In this document: positions 33,303 to 41,625 of the stretch, one piece after another | How the letters are laid out: each line of letters begins with the position of its first letter | Numbering within the stretch: the first letter of the stretch is position 1 | Assembly: GCA_947178455.1 (NCBI GenBank) | Contig: CAMWYI010000002.1 | Span: 1-43,561 of the forward strand | DNA: 43,561 nucleotides | Direction: 5' to 3' | Origin: an uncultured Alistipes sp. | GTDB taxonomy: Bacteria; Bacteroidota; Bacteroidia; Bacteroidales; Rikenellaceae | Position numbers and translations under genes: made by a program | Notes under the pieces: model-generated | Databases searched by the model: none | What the model was told of the DNA's origin: nothing | What the model saw: the letters and a program-made list of their open reading frames with translations, nothing else

Positions 33303-35276
33303 ATGAAAAAATCCCCCAACTATGCCAAACACATCCTCCAATGGGGTGTGCTGGCCGCAATCGCAGGCACGATAGCGTGGGCCAAAATCGCCGAAACGCC
33401 CGTCGATGTCGAGAAATTCTGCCCGTTCGGCGGCTTGCAGTCGCTCGGCAGCTACTGGGTCAACCACTCGCTGGCCTGCTCGATGTCGATGCTCCAAATC
33501 ATGATGGGCATCGTGCTCGTCGCCGGTGTCGTCCTCTTCGCCAAACTTTTCTGCGGATACCTTTGCCCGCTGGGAACCCTCGACGAAGCAATGGGACGTC
33601 TCGGACGCAAACTGCATCTGCAATTCGACATCCGACAAGGAAGCGTGGCCGACAAAGTGCTGCGCGCGGCGAAATACGTGCTGTTGTTCGTCATCCTCTA
33701 CAACACGCTCGCGACGAGCGAATTGTTCTGCAAGAAACTCGACCCCTACTATGCCATGGCGACGGGCTTCAAAGGCGAAATCGTGCTGTGGATGTCGCTG
33801 ACCGCTATCGGGTTGCTGTTCTTGGGCGGCATCATCGTGCGGATGTTCTGGTGCCGTTACATCTGTCCGCTCGGCGCATTGAGCAACGCATTCAAATCGA
33901 CCGCCTCCATTCCCTACGTGCTGGGCATCGTCGTCATTCTCGTGCTGCTCGGCACGCGCACGGCCGACGGGTGGACGTGGATGCTCGCCCTGCTTTGCGC
34001 GGTCGCTTACCTCGCCGAAATCGGCTTGGTGCGCGGCTGGTCCAAAGGCGAACCCAAAAAGTACACGCTGATGCACATCACGCGCGATGCAGCAAAGTGC
34101 AACGGCTGCAAACTGTGCGAAAAGAAGTGCCCCTACAACATTCCCATTCACGAATCCGCGAAAGTGACGCACATCGACTGCACGCTGTGCGGCCAGTGCA
34201 TCGCGTCGTGCTCGACGCAGGCCTTGCAGGTCAACGGCCGCCGTTCGCTGCGCTGGGTGCCGGCCCTGCTGACCGTCGTGCTGTTCGGCATCGCGCTGTG
34301 GCTCGGCAACACGCTCGAACTGCCCACCATCGACGAAAAATGGGGCGACTACGAACAAGTCGAGAAGATGCAGACCTACGAAATGGAGGGGCTGCAATCG
34401 GTAAAATGTTTCGGTTCGTCGAAAGCCTTTTCGGCCAAGATGCAGACCGTGCCGGGCGTTTACGGCGTCAAAACATTCGTGAAACGCCACGCCGTCGTGA
34501 TTTCGTACAATCCGGCGCAGACCGACACGCTCAAAATCCAAGAGGCTATCTTCACGCCGACCTACCGCAAATACAAGACCCCCGATGAGACGATGCCCAT
34601 GCTCGACGTCGTGCGTTTGGGCGTCGAGGGGCTGCACGACCGCATGGATATGGTCTATTTCGGCATGGCCCTGCAACAAATCGAAGGCATCTGCGGCTTC
34701 ACCGCCGAGTTCGATTGTCCGGTGAAAGTCACGGTCTACACCGACCCCGCCGCAGGCATCACCCGAGAGCAGCTGACCGAAGCAATCGAAGCCGAAGAGC
34801 TGGTTATCCAAACCAAGAACGGCGAACGCAGCTATCCGATGCACTACGAAGTGCGCAGCTATGCACAGGACGGGCAGGCAACCCGTGCACAATTCATCGA
34901 AACGATGTTCGTCGACATCCAGAAACTCAACGGCCGGTTTGTGGCCAACATCGAAAAGTGGGGCGACGACGCGAAATACCCGAAAGCCGTTTACGAAATG
35001 CCGATGGCCAGCATCGAGAAGATACCGGTACGGCAGTCGTTCCCCTATTTCAAGAGCTACTTGTCGTGCACGGAGGGCATCATCTCGGTCGATTTCGTGT
35101 TGCGCGACCTGTCGCCCGTCATGCGGGTGCACTACGTGAAGTCGATGTGGACGGACGAACGGCTGTGGAAAGAGGTGTTCCAAGCCGAAAAATGGACGCT
35201 CCGCATGGCCGACGGCACGTTCAAAGAGTCGGAACCCCGTCTGAAATTCTTGGTCGAAGGCCGCACCGCCCGTTAA
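33303..35276 (+). CDS. NapH/CcoG-like membrane polyferredoxin with HMA-like C-terminal domains
   Basis: The 657-residue protein has a membrane part with about six hydrophobic segments (first near 12-28, others near 60-82, 118-136, 160-185, 200-240 and 318-338). Cysteine motifs face them: FCPFGG, CGYLCPLG and CRYICPLG, the NapH/MauN-type signature. Two 4Fe-4S motifs follow, CNGCKLCEKKCP near 266-277 and CTLCGQCIASCS near 293-304. After the last membrane segment lies a soluble region of about 300 residues. Its first part (residues 360-425) looks like a heavy-metal-associated fold with a single Cys (SVKCFGSSKAF, then VPGVYGVKTF), with a second ferredoxin-like segment to about 500. Membrane electron transfer to an extracytoplasmic or metal partner is the likely role. 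Its stop codon lies inside a dispersed hairpin repeat. Confidence 0.82.
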   Translation: MKKSPNYAKHILQWGVLAAIAGTIAWAKIAETPVDVEKFCPFGGLQSLGSYWVNHSLACSMSMLQIMMGIVLVAGVVLFAKLFCGYLCPLGTLDEAMGRLGRKLHLQFDIRQGSVADKVLRAAKYVLLFVILYNTLATSELFCKKLDPYYAMATGFKGEIVLWMSLTAIGLLFLGGIIVRMFWCRYICPLGALSNAFKSTASIPYVLGIVVILVLLGTRTADGWTWMLALLCAVAYLAEIGLVRGWSKGEPKKYTLMHITRDAAKCNGCKLCEKKCPYNIPIHESAKVTHIDCTLCGQCIASCSTQALQVNGRRSLRWVPALLTVVLFGIALWLGNTLELPTIDEKWGDYEQVEKMQTYEMEGLQSVKCFGSSKAFSAKMQTVPGVYGVKTFVKRHAVVISYNPAQTDTLKIQEAIFTPTYRKYKTPDETMPMLDVVRLGVEGLHDRMDMVYFGMALQQIEGICGFTAEFDCPVKVTVYTDPAAGITREQLTEAIEAEELVIQTKNGERSYPMHYEVRSYAQDGQATRAQFIETMFVDIQKLNGRFVANIEKWGDDAKYPKAVYEMPMASIEKIPVRQSFPYFKSYLSCTEGIISVDFVLRDLSPVMRVHYVKSMWTDERLWKEVFQAEKWTLRMADGTFKESEPRLKFLVEGRTAR

Positions 35277-35295
35277 GAACGGGCGTTTAGGTGCG
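35268..35295 (+). repeat. Hairpin repeat copy 1 (overlaps the polyferredoxin stop)
   Basis: Stem GCCCGTT, loop AAG, stem AACGGGC, then tail GTTTAGGTGCG. The TAA stop of the polyferredoxin gene is formed by the stem-loop junction. It belongs to the family described for 41626-41653. Confidence 0.75.
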
Positions 35296-35398
35296 TCCGC
35301 CGGCCACCCTGCTTCGGATGCTTTTGCTCGCCCTGACCCGAAACAGGCACGTCCAAAAAGTTCGCCGATAATTGTGAATTTTGAATTATGAATCGTTT

Positions 35399-37564
35399 AT
35401 GAAACGTTCGCTCATTTTCGTTCTTCTGCTCATCTTCACCGCTCCGTTCGCCATGGCGGACGAGGGCATGTGGATGATTCAGCAGCTCCCCAGCCGGCAG
35501 ATGAAAGCCTGCGGTGTGAAAATTCCGGCCGAAGCCATTTTCCGCGACGGCGCACCCGTGCTGGCCGGTGCAGTGGTCGCTATCGACGGCGGCGTCGGCA
35601 CGGGCAGCATGATTTCGCACGAGGGACTGCTGATTACCAATCACCACGTCGCATACAGCGACATCTGCGACCTTTCGACGGCCGAACACAACTACCTCGA
35701 AACCGGATTCTGGGCCCGCACCCACGCCGACGAACTGCCCGTGAAAGGCAAAACCGTGTCGTTCTTGCGGCGCGTGGAAGACGTCACGGCCGAAGCGACG
35801 GAACTGCGCGCGCAAATGGAGGCCGCCGGTCGCTGGGGCTCGATGGGCATGCGGCGGCTCTATGCCGACCTCGAAAAACGCCATGCCGCCGACACGCCCT
35901 ACGAGGTGTCGTGCGCCGCGATGTGGGGCGGCCGCAAGTTCTACCTATACTACTACGAAGTCTATCGCGACGTCCGGCTGGTCGGGGCTCCTCCCGCGAG
36001 CATCGGGGCATTCGGCGGCGACATCGACAACTGGGGCTGGCCCCAGCACAAGGGCGATTTCGCGCTTTACCGCGTCTATGCCGACCGCGACGGACATCCG
36101 GCCGACTACTCGCCCGACAACCTGCCGCTCGACCCCGCACAGGTGCTGACCGTCGCGACCGGCGGCGTGCACGACGGCGACTGCACGATGGTCATCGGAT
36201 TTCCGGGCCGCACGAGCCGCTATACGTCGTCTTACGGCATCGCCGAACGGCAGGAGGTCAAAAATCCGATTGTCGTGGCCGACCGCCACGTCCGCATGGA
36301 GGTCATCAAACGCCACATGGAGCAGCGTCCCGATGTACGGATGAAGTACTCCGACGCCTATTTTTCGTTGAGCAACTTCGCCGACCTCGCCAAATGGGAG
36401 AACACCTGCCTGCGGCGGTTCGACGTGGCCGAGAAACGCCGCGCCGAAGAACGCGAACTGGCCGCATGGATTGCCGCCGACCCCGAATGCACGGCCGCTT
36501 ACGGCGACCTGCTTCCCTCGCTCCGCGAAGGCTATGCGGCCCGCCGCGAAGCCGTACGCCACTTGAACCACTTTCGCGAATCGTGGCTCGGCCCCAGCGA
36601 GGCCCTGCTCGTCGGCAACCGCATTTCGTCCTACTTGGCGCGGCTCGACCGGCTCAAACTCGACACGTTGGACATCAACAGCAAAGATGCGTCGGGCGTG
36701 CGCAGCAACAGCGGCCGCCTGCGCCGCAACTACGACGCCGCCACCGACCGCGAACTGCTGGCCCGCATGCTGGTATGCTTCACCGACAGCGTGCCGCGCA
36801 ACCTGTGGGGCGACGGCCTGCGCGAAATGTACGATGCGGCCGGAGGCGATGCCGCACGTTTGGCTTACGATGCGTTCGACCGGTCGATTTGCAGCGACGC
36901 CGAGCGGTTCGACGCCTACTTCGCGCAGAATCGCGCCGTCGCCGAAATCCGCCGCGACCCGCTGGTGCGGCTCACCGAATCGGTGCCCATTCATCGGTTC
37001 GTCGGAGCGGTCGACCGCGCGGAGAAAAAGTCGGGACACCCTATCGGCCGACTGGAATCGCGCTACCAACAGGCGCTGTACGATTTCCGCGAAGCGCAAG
37101 GACGGCCGCAATATCCCAACGCCAACTCGACGATGCGCCTCACCTACGGACGGGTGCGCCCCGTGCATCCGTCGGACGGCATCCACTGCGACGCCCGCTC
37201 GACGATTGTCGGCTACACCGAAAAATACGACCCGACCCGTTACGAATTTCGGGTCGACGACCGCATGCGCAATCTGATTGCCGCCGGAGCGTGGGGCCGC
37301 TGGGGCGAAAAAGGCACCCTGCCCGTGAACTTCCTGACGGACAACGACATCACGGGCGGCAATTCGGGCAGTCCGGTGCTGGACAAACGCGGACGGCTGA
37401 TCGGATTGGCCTTCGACGGCAACCGCGAGTCGATGGCCTGCGACCTCTACTTCCACCCCGAACATGCCCGCACGGTCTGCGTCGACATTCGGTTCGTGCT
37501 GTGGGTCATCGAGCAATACGCCGAAGCGAACTACCTGCTGGATGAAATCGCATTCGCGAAATAA
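35399..37564 (+). CDS. S46 family dipeptidyl-peptidase (DPP7-like)
   Basis: S46 enzymes remove dipeptides from the N-terminus of peptides in the periplasm and feed amino-acid catabolism. The ATG at 35399 gives a signal peptide (MKRSLIFVLLLIFTAPFAMA) and 721 residues, the family size; an in-frame TTG at 35381 is less likely. The catalytic His is in TNHHVAY (about residue 82), the acidic and aromatic segment GGDIDNWGWPQHKGDF is present, and the nucleophile is Ser656 in GGNSGSP. The residue that sets P1 preference appears as Gly674 in AFDGN. DPP11 enzymes have Arg there and prefer acidic residues, while DPP7 has Gly and prefers hydrophobic ones. I therefore predict DPP7-like specificity. Confidence 0.93.
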   Translation: MKRSLIFVLLLIFTAPFAMADEGMWMIQQLPSRQMKACGVKIPAEAIFRDGAPVLAGAVVAIDGGVGTGSMISHEGLLITNHHVAYSDICDLSTAEHNYLETGFWARTHADELPVKGKTVSFLRRVEDVTAEATELRAQMEAAGRWGSMGMRRLYADLEKRHAADTPYEVSCAAMWGGRKFYLYYYEVYRDVRLVGAPPASIGAFGGDIDNWGWPQHKGDFALYRVYADRDGHPADYSPDNLPLDPAQVLTVATGGVHDGDCTMVIGFPGRTSRYTSSYGIAERQEVKNPIVVADRHVRMEVIKRHMEQRPDVRMKYSDAYFSLSNFADLAKWENTCLRRFDVAEKRRAEERELAAWIAADPECTAAYGDLLPSLREGYAARREAVRHLNHFRESWLGPSEALLVGNRISSYLARLDRLKLDTLDINSKDASGVRSNSGRLRRNYDAATDRELLARMLVCFTDSVPRNLWGDGLREMYDAAGGDAARLAYDAFDRSICSDAERFDAYFAQNRAVAEIRRDPLVRLTESVPIHRFVGAVDRAEKKSGHPIGRLESRYQQALYDFREAQGRPQYPNANSTMRLTYGRVRPVHPSDGIHCDARSTIVGYTEKYDPTRYEFRVDDRMRNLIAAGAWGRWGEKGTLPVNFLTDNDITGGNSGSPVLDKRGRLIGLAFDGNRESMACDLYFHPEHARTVCVDIRFVLWVIEQYAEANYLLDEIAFAK

Positions 37565-37575
37565 CCATACCTCAT

Positions 37576-37618
37576 AAATGCGACAGACCGCCCCGAAACA
37601 GGGCGGTCTGTCGCATTT
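37576..37618. terminator. Bidirectional terminator between the S46 peptidase and aspA
   Basis: An 18-bp perfect stem (37576-37593 with 37601-37618) has a 7-base loop, with A and T runs at its two ends. It serves both convergent genes. Confidence 0.9.
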
Positions 37619-37636
37619 TCGGCTCGGCACCGCGCG

Positions 37637-39070
37637 TCAGCGAAGCAACTTGCGCGGCTGCACCATATTCTCGGGTTGGAGCACTTTGTGCAGCTCCTCC
37701 TCGCTCATCAGTTGGTGTTCCAACACCAAATCGTAGATGCCTTTGCCCGTCTGCAACGCCTCTTTCGCCAGCATCGTCGAGGTCTCGTAACCCAAATACG
37801 GGTTCAGCGCCGTGACCAGCCCGATGCTGTTGTAGACCATGCGGCGGCACACCTCCTCGTTGGCCGTGATGCCGACGATGCACTTCTCGCGCAAGGTATT
37901 CATCGCGTTGATGAGCATCTCGATACTCTCGAACAGGCTGTGGATGATAATCGGTTCCATGACATTCAGTTCGAGCTGTCCGGCTTCCGCAGCCATCGTC
38001 ACCGTCAGGTCGTTGCCCGCCACGCGGAACGCCACCTGATTGACCACTTCGGGAATCACGGGGTTCACCTTACCGGGCATGATGGACGACCCCGGCTGAC
38101 GCGGCGGCAGGTTGATTTCGTTCAGACCGCAGCGCGGGCCCGACGACAACAAACGCAAGTCGTTGCATATTTTTGACAGCTTCATGGCCAGCCGTTTTTG
38201 GGCCGACGAGTTCATGATGTAGGCGCCCGTATCGCTCGTGGCCTCGATCATGTTCGTGGCCTCAACCAGCGGCAGCCCCGTCACCTCGCGCAGGTGCTTC
38301 GTGCACAGCGCCGCGTAATCGGGGTCGGCATTGATGCCCGTGCCGATAGCCGTCGCACCCATGTTGATTTCATAGAAAAGCGTCATGTTGCTCTCCAAAC
38401 GGGCGATTTCCTCCGTCAGCGTGGCGGCATAGGCCTCGAACTCCTGACCGAGCGTCATCGGCACGGCATCCTGCAACTGCGTGCGGCCCATTTTGATGAC
38501 ATGGGCGAACTCGCTCCCTTTCGCATGGAACGCCTCAATCAGTTCGCGCAGTGCGGCGACCAGTTTTTCGATGCTGCGCACCAACGCGATGCGGGTAGCC
38601 GTCGGATAGGCGTCGTTGGTCGACTGCGACAGATTGACGTGGTTGTTCGGGTGGCAGTACTCGTACTGGCCTTTCTCGTGGCCCAAAATTTCCAACGCAC
38701 GGTTGGCGATGACCTCGTTGGCGTTCATGTTGGTCGACGTTCCGGCACCGCCCTGCACCATGTCGACCACGAAATGTTCGTGCAATTTCCCCTCGCGCAA
38801 CTCACCGCACGCGGCGATAATAGCTTCGGCGATCTTCGGGTCGAGCAGCCCCAACTCGCGATTGGCCATTGCCGCGCCCTGCTTCACGTCGGCCAAAGCG
38901 CGGATAAATTCGGGGAAGAAGTTGAGCCGCACGCGGCTGATGTGGAAATTTTCGATGGCCCGCATGGTCTGCACGCCGAAATAGAACTCGGAGGGGATTT
39001 CCAATTCCCCCAACAAATCGTGCTCGCGGCGGGTTTTGCCCGACAACGGAGCGGTCAAAATGTTATTCAT
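37637..39070 (-). CDS. aspA: Aspartate ammonia-lyase
   Basis: AspA converts L-aspartate to fumarate and ammonia, linking amino-acid use to fumarate respiration. The ATG at 39070 gives 477 residues starting MNNILTAPLSGKTRREHDLL; the frame is open further upstream but that part overlaps the promoter. Family signatures are clear: GGAGTSTNMNANEV, HPNNHVNLSQSTNDAYPT, GRTQLQDAVP and the superfamily loop GSSIMPGKVNP with the catalytic Ser. Fumarases of the same fold are the main alternative, but the N-terminal EHDLLGELEIP and the size favour aspartase. The upstream S46 peptidase would supply dipeptides, a plausible metabolic link. Confidence 0.92.
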   Translation of the reverse strand: MNNILTAPLSGKTRREHDLLGELEIPSEFYFGVQTMRAIENFHISRVRLNFFPEFIRALADVKQGAAMANRELGLLDPKIAEAIIAACGELREGKLHEHFVVDMVQGGAGTSTNMNANEVIANRALEILGHEKGQYEYCHPNNHVNLSQSTNDAYPTATRIALVRSIEKLVAALRELIEAFHAKGSEFAHVIKMGRTQLQDAVPMTLGQEFEAYAATLTEEIARLESNMTLFYEINMGATAIGTGINADPDYAALCTKHLREVTGLPLVEATNMIEATSDTGAYIMNSSAQKRLAMKLSKICNDLRLLSSGPRCGLNEINLPPRQPGSSIMPGKVNPVIPEVVNQVAFRVAGNDLTVTMAAEAGQLELNVMEPIIIHSLFESIEMLINAMNTLREKCIVGITANEEVCRRMVYNSIGLVTALNPYLGYETSTMLAKEALQTGKGIYDLVLEHQLMSEEELHKVLQPENMVQPRKLLR

Positions 39071-39104
39071 AGCTATGGATTTGTTATTTTGCTGTTCGGT
39101 TATA

Positions 39105-39112
39105 CAAAGATA
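39105..39112 (-). promoter_or_regulatory. aspA promoter -7 element
   Basis: On the minus strand this is TATCTTTG, an exact TAnnTTTG match 35 bp before the aspA ATG. The -33 position reads TGTG, a partial match. Confidence 0.6.
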
Positions 39113-39152
39113 ACGTTTTCCCGCCGAATTGTCCACAGGTCGACAAAATTTT

Positions 39153-39180
39153 CGGCGTTAAAAACGCCGTTTTAAGCGCG
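39153..39180 (+). repeat. Hairpin repeat copy 2
   Basis: Stem CGGCGTT, loop AAA, stem AACGCCG, tail TTTTAAGCGCG. It lies just upstream of the aspA promoter. Confidence 0.75.
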
Positions 39181-39233
39181 AAGGACGGTCGGCGAGCATC
39201 GGACGGTTTCTGCGCCGTGACCGTTTTATAACA

Positions 39234-39282
39234 GCGGCTCTATGAGCCGCGCGGGCCGAAGCCTCCGCCAGCGGAGGCCCGC
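39234..39282. repeat. Two adjacent GC-rich inverted repeats
   Basis: GCGGCTC-tat-GAGCCGC (39234-39250) is followed by a larger palindrome, GCGGGC (39251-39256) with GCCCGC (39277-39282), enclosing GCCTCCGC-ca-GCGGAGGC. There is no T run, so these are not ordinary terminators. They stand between the aspA promoter and the divergent leader promoter. Confidence 0.6.
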
Positions 39283-39320
39283 CACATGCGTGTCGTGCTC
39301 CGCAGTCTTCGACCCGCATT

Positions 39321-39351
39321 TTTGTAATCTCCCCAAAAAAGGTTATTTTTG
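39321..39351 (+). promoter_or_regulatory. Near-ideal Bacteroidetes promoter for the structured leader
   Basis: TTTG (39321-39324), a 19-bp spacer and TATTTTTG (39344-39351) match the consensus fully. The start of transcription should be near 39358, about 255 bases before the next coding start. Confidence 0.8.
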
Positions 39352-39357
39352 CACCGA

Positions 39358-39561
39358 TACATATTGTTATACACGGAAAGTGTAAGTTTATTTTCTATTC
39401 GCGAACGTAGGAAATTCGTCACCAACGAAAATAGGCTAACATCTTCCCGCGTCGTACCTCGAATGAGGTATAGACGTGGGGTTGTTACTTATTTAAGTTG
39501 GTGAGGCATCCTACGACCTGCGTTTATTAGATAAGTTTCGGCCCCACACTTTTCTATTTTT
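39358..39561 (+). ncRNA. Candidate structured RNA or regulatory leader with competing hairpins
   Basis: Several stems can form. TATTTTC and GAAAATA enclose a domain near 39389-39433. Hairpin A is CCCGCGTC-g-TACCTC (39446-39460), loop GAAT, GAGGTA-ta-GACGTGGG (39465-39480). Hairpin B is GTGGGG (39476-39481) with CCCCAC (39542-39547), extended inward by ACTTAT (39487-39492) with ATAAGT (39531-39536), and followed by ACTTTTCTATTTTT (39548-39561). A and B share bases 39476-39480, so they exclude each other, and B looks like a terminator. This may be a stand-alone small RNA of about 200 nt (6S-like size) or an attenuator for the gene at 39614. No known family was recognised with certainty. Confidence 0.6.
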
Positions 39562-39613
39562 AGGGTCAGACAATTCCTAACCTCTTTAATAAAAACATTC
39601 GCAGGAGCCGAGA

Positions 39614-40084
39614 ATGATAAAAACGGCTCGTCTTGCGATGAAAAAACGGTTTTATGCGCTCTTGTGCCGGTTCGCCCGCCGGTACGTCTATCCCACCCGG
39701 TCGCTTTTCGGAACGTGGGGGCTTTATTGCGAATACGGTGTCCATGCGGGCAAACCTTTCCGCGAGGATTGTACGCTGCGCGACTGGTGGATAATTATCG
39801 AACCCGGTCATCGCGGCTATTGGGACGAACACGGCGAAACCGAACCGCTCTACTGGCACCGAATCGGATGTCGGCGAATCGTGCTGGATCATCCTGATTT
39901 GTGCTTTTTTCGCAAAATCGTGCGGCTGACCCGCAATGAACTATGGCTGAAAACCGAGTTGGGATATAAGCGCGAACACTGGTACATCGAATGCTACCGG
40001 CGCGGAACTCCGCCGCCCGACCCCGATTTATTTTATGAATCGTATTGCGCGAGCCTCGATAAAGCCACCGAAAACGACCGATGA
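39614..40084 (+). CDS. Hypothetical protein, 156 residues
   Basis: I do not recognise a family. The product starts with a basic, weakly amphipathic segment (MIKTARLAMKKRFYALLCRF), has no convincing signal peptide, and is rich in aromatic residues and arginine (DWWIIIEPGHRGYWDEHG, then HWYIECYRRGTPPPDPDLF). An internal ATG at 39638 is an alternative start. It follows the structured leader by about 50 bases and has no operon partner. Codon use is host-like, which supports it as a real gene. Confidence 0.6.
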   Translation: MIKTARLAMKKRFYALLCRFARRYVYPTRSLFGTWGLYCEYGVHAGKPFREDCTLRDWWIIIEPGHRGYWDEHGETEPLYWHRIGCRRIVLDHPDLCFFRKIVRLTRNELWLKTELGYKREHWYIECYRRGTPPPDPDLFYESYCASLDKATENDR

Positions 40085-40164
40085 AAGAAGCAAATGCTTT
40101 GCAGGACGCATAATTTTAATCGGTGATAGCGACCTCCACCAGCGGAAAGACAGAAACAAGCGGT

Positions 40165-40218
40165 CGCGCCTAAAACCCGCTTCTTAAGCGGGCGCCTAAA
40201 TCCAGTTTCTTAAACGGG
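40165..40218 (-). repeat. Hairpin repeat copies 3 and 4 in tandem (reverse orientation)
   Basis: Copy 3 (40165-40192) on the minus strand reads CCCGCTT-AAG-AAGCGGG then TTTTAGGCGCG. Copy 4 (40193-40218) reads CCCGTTT-AAG-AAACTGG then ATTTAGGCG, with one stem mismatch. Both are in the gap before the serine palmitoyltransferase gene; the rest of the 40085-40347 gap holds only its promoter. Confidence 0.75.
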
Positions 40219-40260
40219 AAAATAAGTATAAATACGTATCCGAACAGAACAAAAAACGGC

Positions 40261-40268
40261 TAATTTTG
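40261..40268 (+). promoter_or_regulatory. Promoter -7 element for serine palmitoyltransferase
   Basis: TAATTTTG matches TAnnTTTG, 79 bp before the ATG. No good -33 TTTG is seen at 19-21 bp, so strength is uncertain. Confidence 0.5.
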
Positions 40269-40347
40269 AACGTTCCGAATAGTGCCCGTGCCGTTCCATG
40301 ACGACCGTCGGCTTGGAATAGAGTAATTTAATAAAAATTAAATAATT

Positions 40348-41619
40348 ATGGTTGATATTTTTGCCCGCCTCGAAAAAAATGCGGGCGGCCCGATCGGCCA
40401 GTACATGGCCTACGCGCACGGTTATTACGCATTCCCGAAACTGGAAGGCGAAATCGGCCCCCACATGCGTTTCCGGGGCAAGGAGATGCTCAACTGGAGC
40501 CTGAACAACTATTTGGGACTGGCCAATCATCCCGAAGTCCGCAAGGCCGACGCCGAGGGCGCCGCACAATTCGGCATGGCCGCCCCGATGGGTGCCCGCA
40601 TGATGAGCGGTCAGACGGTCTATCACGAACAGCTCGAACGCGAACTGGCCGCATTCGTCGGCAAGGAGGATGCGTTCCTGCTCAACTTCGGGTATCAGGG
40701 CATGCTGTCGATTATCGACTGCCTGCTGACGCCGCGCGACGTGGTGGTCTACGATGCCGAAGCGCACGCCTGCATCATCGACGGTCTGCGTCTGCACAAG
40801 GGCAAACGTTTCGTGTTCGGCCACAACGACATGGAGTCGCTGCGCCTGCAACTGAAACATGCGACCGAACTGGCCGACGAACAGAACGGCGGTGTGCTGG
40901 TCATCACCGAAGGCGTATTCGGCATGAAAGGCGACTTGGGTAAACTGGACGAAATCGTCGCCCTGAAAAAGGAGTTCTCGTTCCGCTTGCTGGTCGACGA
41001 TGCACACGGCTTCGGCACGATGGGCGAAGGCGGTCGCGGTACGGCCTCGCACTTCGGCGTGGTCGACGGTGTGGACGTGCTGTTCAACACGTTCGCCAAG
41101 TCGATGGCCGGTATCGGTGCTTTCGTGAGCGGCCCGCGCTGGCTCGTCAACCTGCTGCGCTACAACATGCGTTCGCAGCTCTACGCCAAATCGCTGCCGA
41201 TGCCGATGGTCATCGGTGCACTGAAACGTCTCGACCTCATCCGCAACCACCCCGAATTCCAGCAGAAACTGTGGGAAATCGTCCGTGCGCTGCAAGGCGG
41301 ATTCAAAGAAAACGGCTTCGACATCGGTGTAACGAACTCGCCCGTGACGCCCGTGTTCATGAAGGGCGGCGTGACGGAAGCGACGAATCTCGTCGTCGAC
41401 CTGCGCGAGAATCACGGAATTTTCTGCTCGATTGTGATTTACCCCGTCATTCCGAAGGGCGAAATCATCCTGCGCGTCATCCCGACGGCCGCCCATACGC
41501 TGGAAGATGTCGCCGTGACCATCGAAGCATTCAAATCGGTGCGCGACAAACTCGAAAGCGGCTATTACGCTTCGATGCCCATTCCGGCCCGTGCCGACGA
41601 AGGATTCAAGGTGCGATAA
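40348..41619 (+). CDS. spt: Serine palmitoyltransferase (alpha-oxoamine synthase family)
   Basis: The 423-residue PLP enzyme condenses serine with a long-chain acyl-CoA to start sphingolipid synthesis, a trait of Bacteroides, Alistipes and relatives. Family features: LNWSLNNYLGLANHPEV near the N-terminus, GARMMSGQTVYHEQLE, FLLNFGYQGMLS, the cofactor Asp in LLVDDAHGFG, and the PLP-binding Lys251 in FNTFAKSMAG. The N-terminal MVDIFARLEKNAGGPIGQY is like the Bacteroidetes Spt. Glycine C-acetyltransferase (kbl) and 8-amino-7-oxononanoate synthase are the alternatives in the same fold; length and N-terminus favour Spt. Confidence 0.86.
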   Translation: MVDIFARLEKNAGGPIGQYMAYAHGYYAFPKLEGEIGPHMRFRGKEMLNWSLNNYLGLANHPEVRKADAEGAAQFGMAAPMGARMMSGQTVYHEQLERELAAFVGKEDAFLLNFGYQGMLSIIDCLLTPRDVVVYDAEAHACIIDGLRLHKGKRFVFGHNDMESLRLQLKHATELADEQNGGVLVITEGVFGMKGDLGKLDEIVALKKEFSFRLLVDDAHGFGTMGEGGRGTASHFGVVDGVDVLFNTFAKSMAGIGAFVSGPRWLVNLLRYNMRSQLYAKSLPMPMVIGALKRLDLIRNHPEFQQKLWEIVRALQGGFKENGFDIGVTNSPVTPVFMKGGVTEATNLVVDLRENHGIFCSIVIYPVIPKGEIILRVIPTAAHTLEDVAVTIEAFKSVRDKLESGYYASMPIPARADEGFKVR

Positions 41620-41625
41620 CCCCTG

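Noticed and set aside
39358..39561. Confident 6S RNA annotation
   Set aside because: Length and promoter would fit, but I see adjacent competing hairpins rather than one long rod with a central bubble; a covariance search is needed to decide.
40175..40192. Intrinsic terminator before spt
   Set aside because: The hairpin has no T run on either side in the right place and instead matches the dispersed repeat family.
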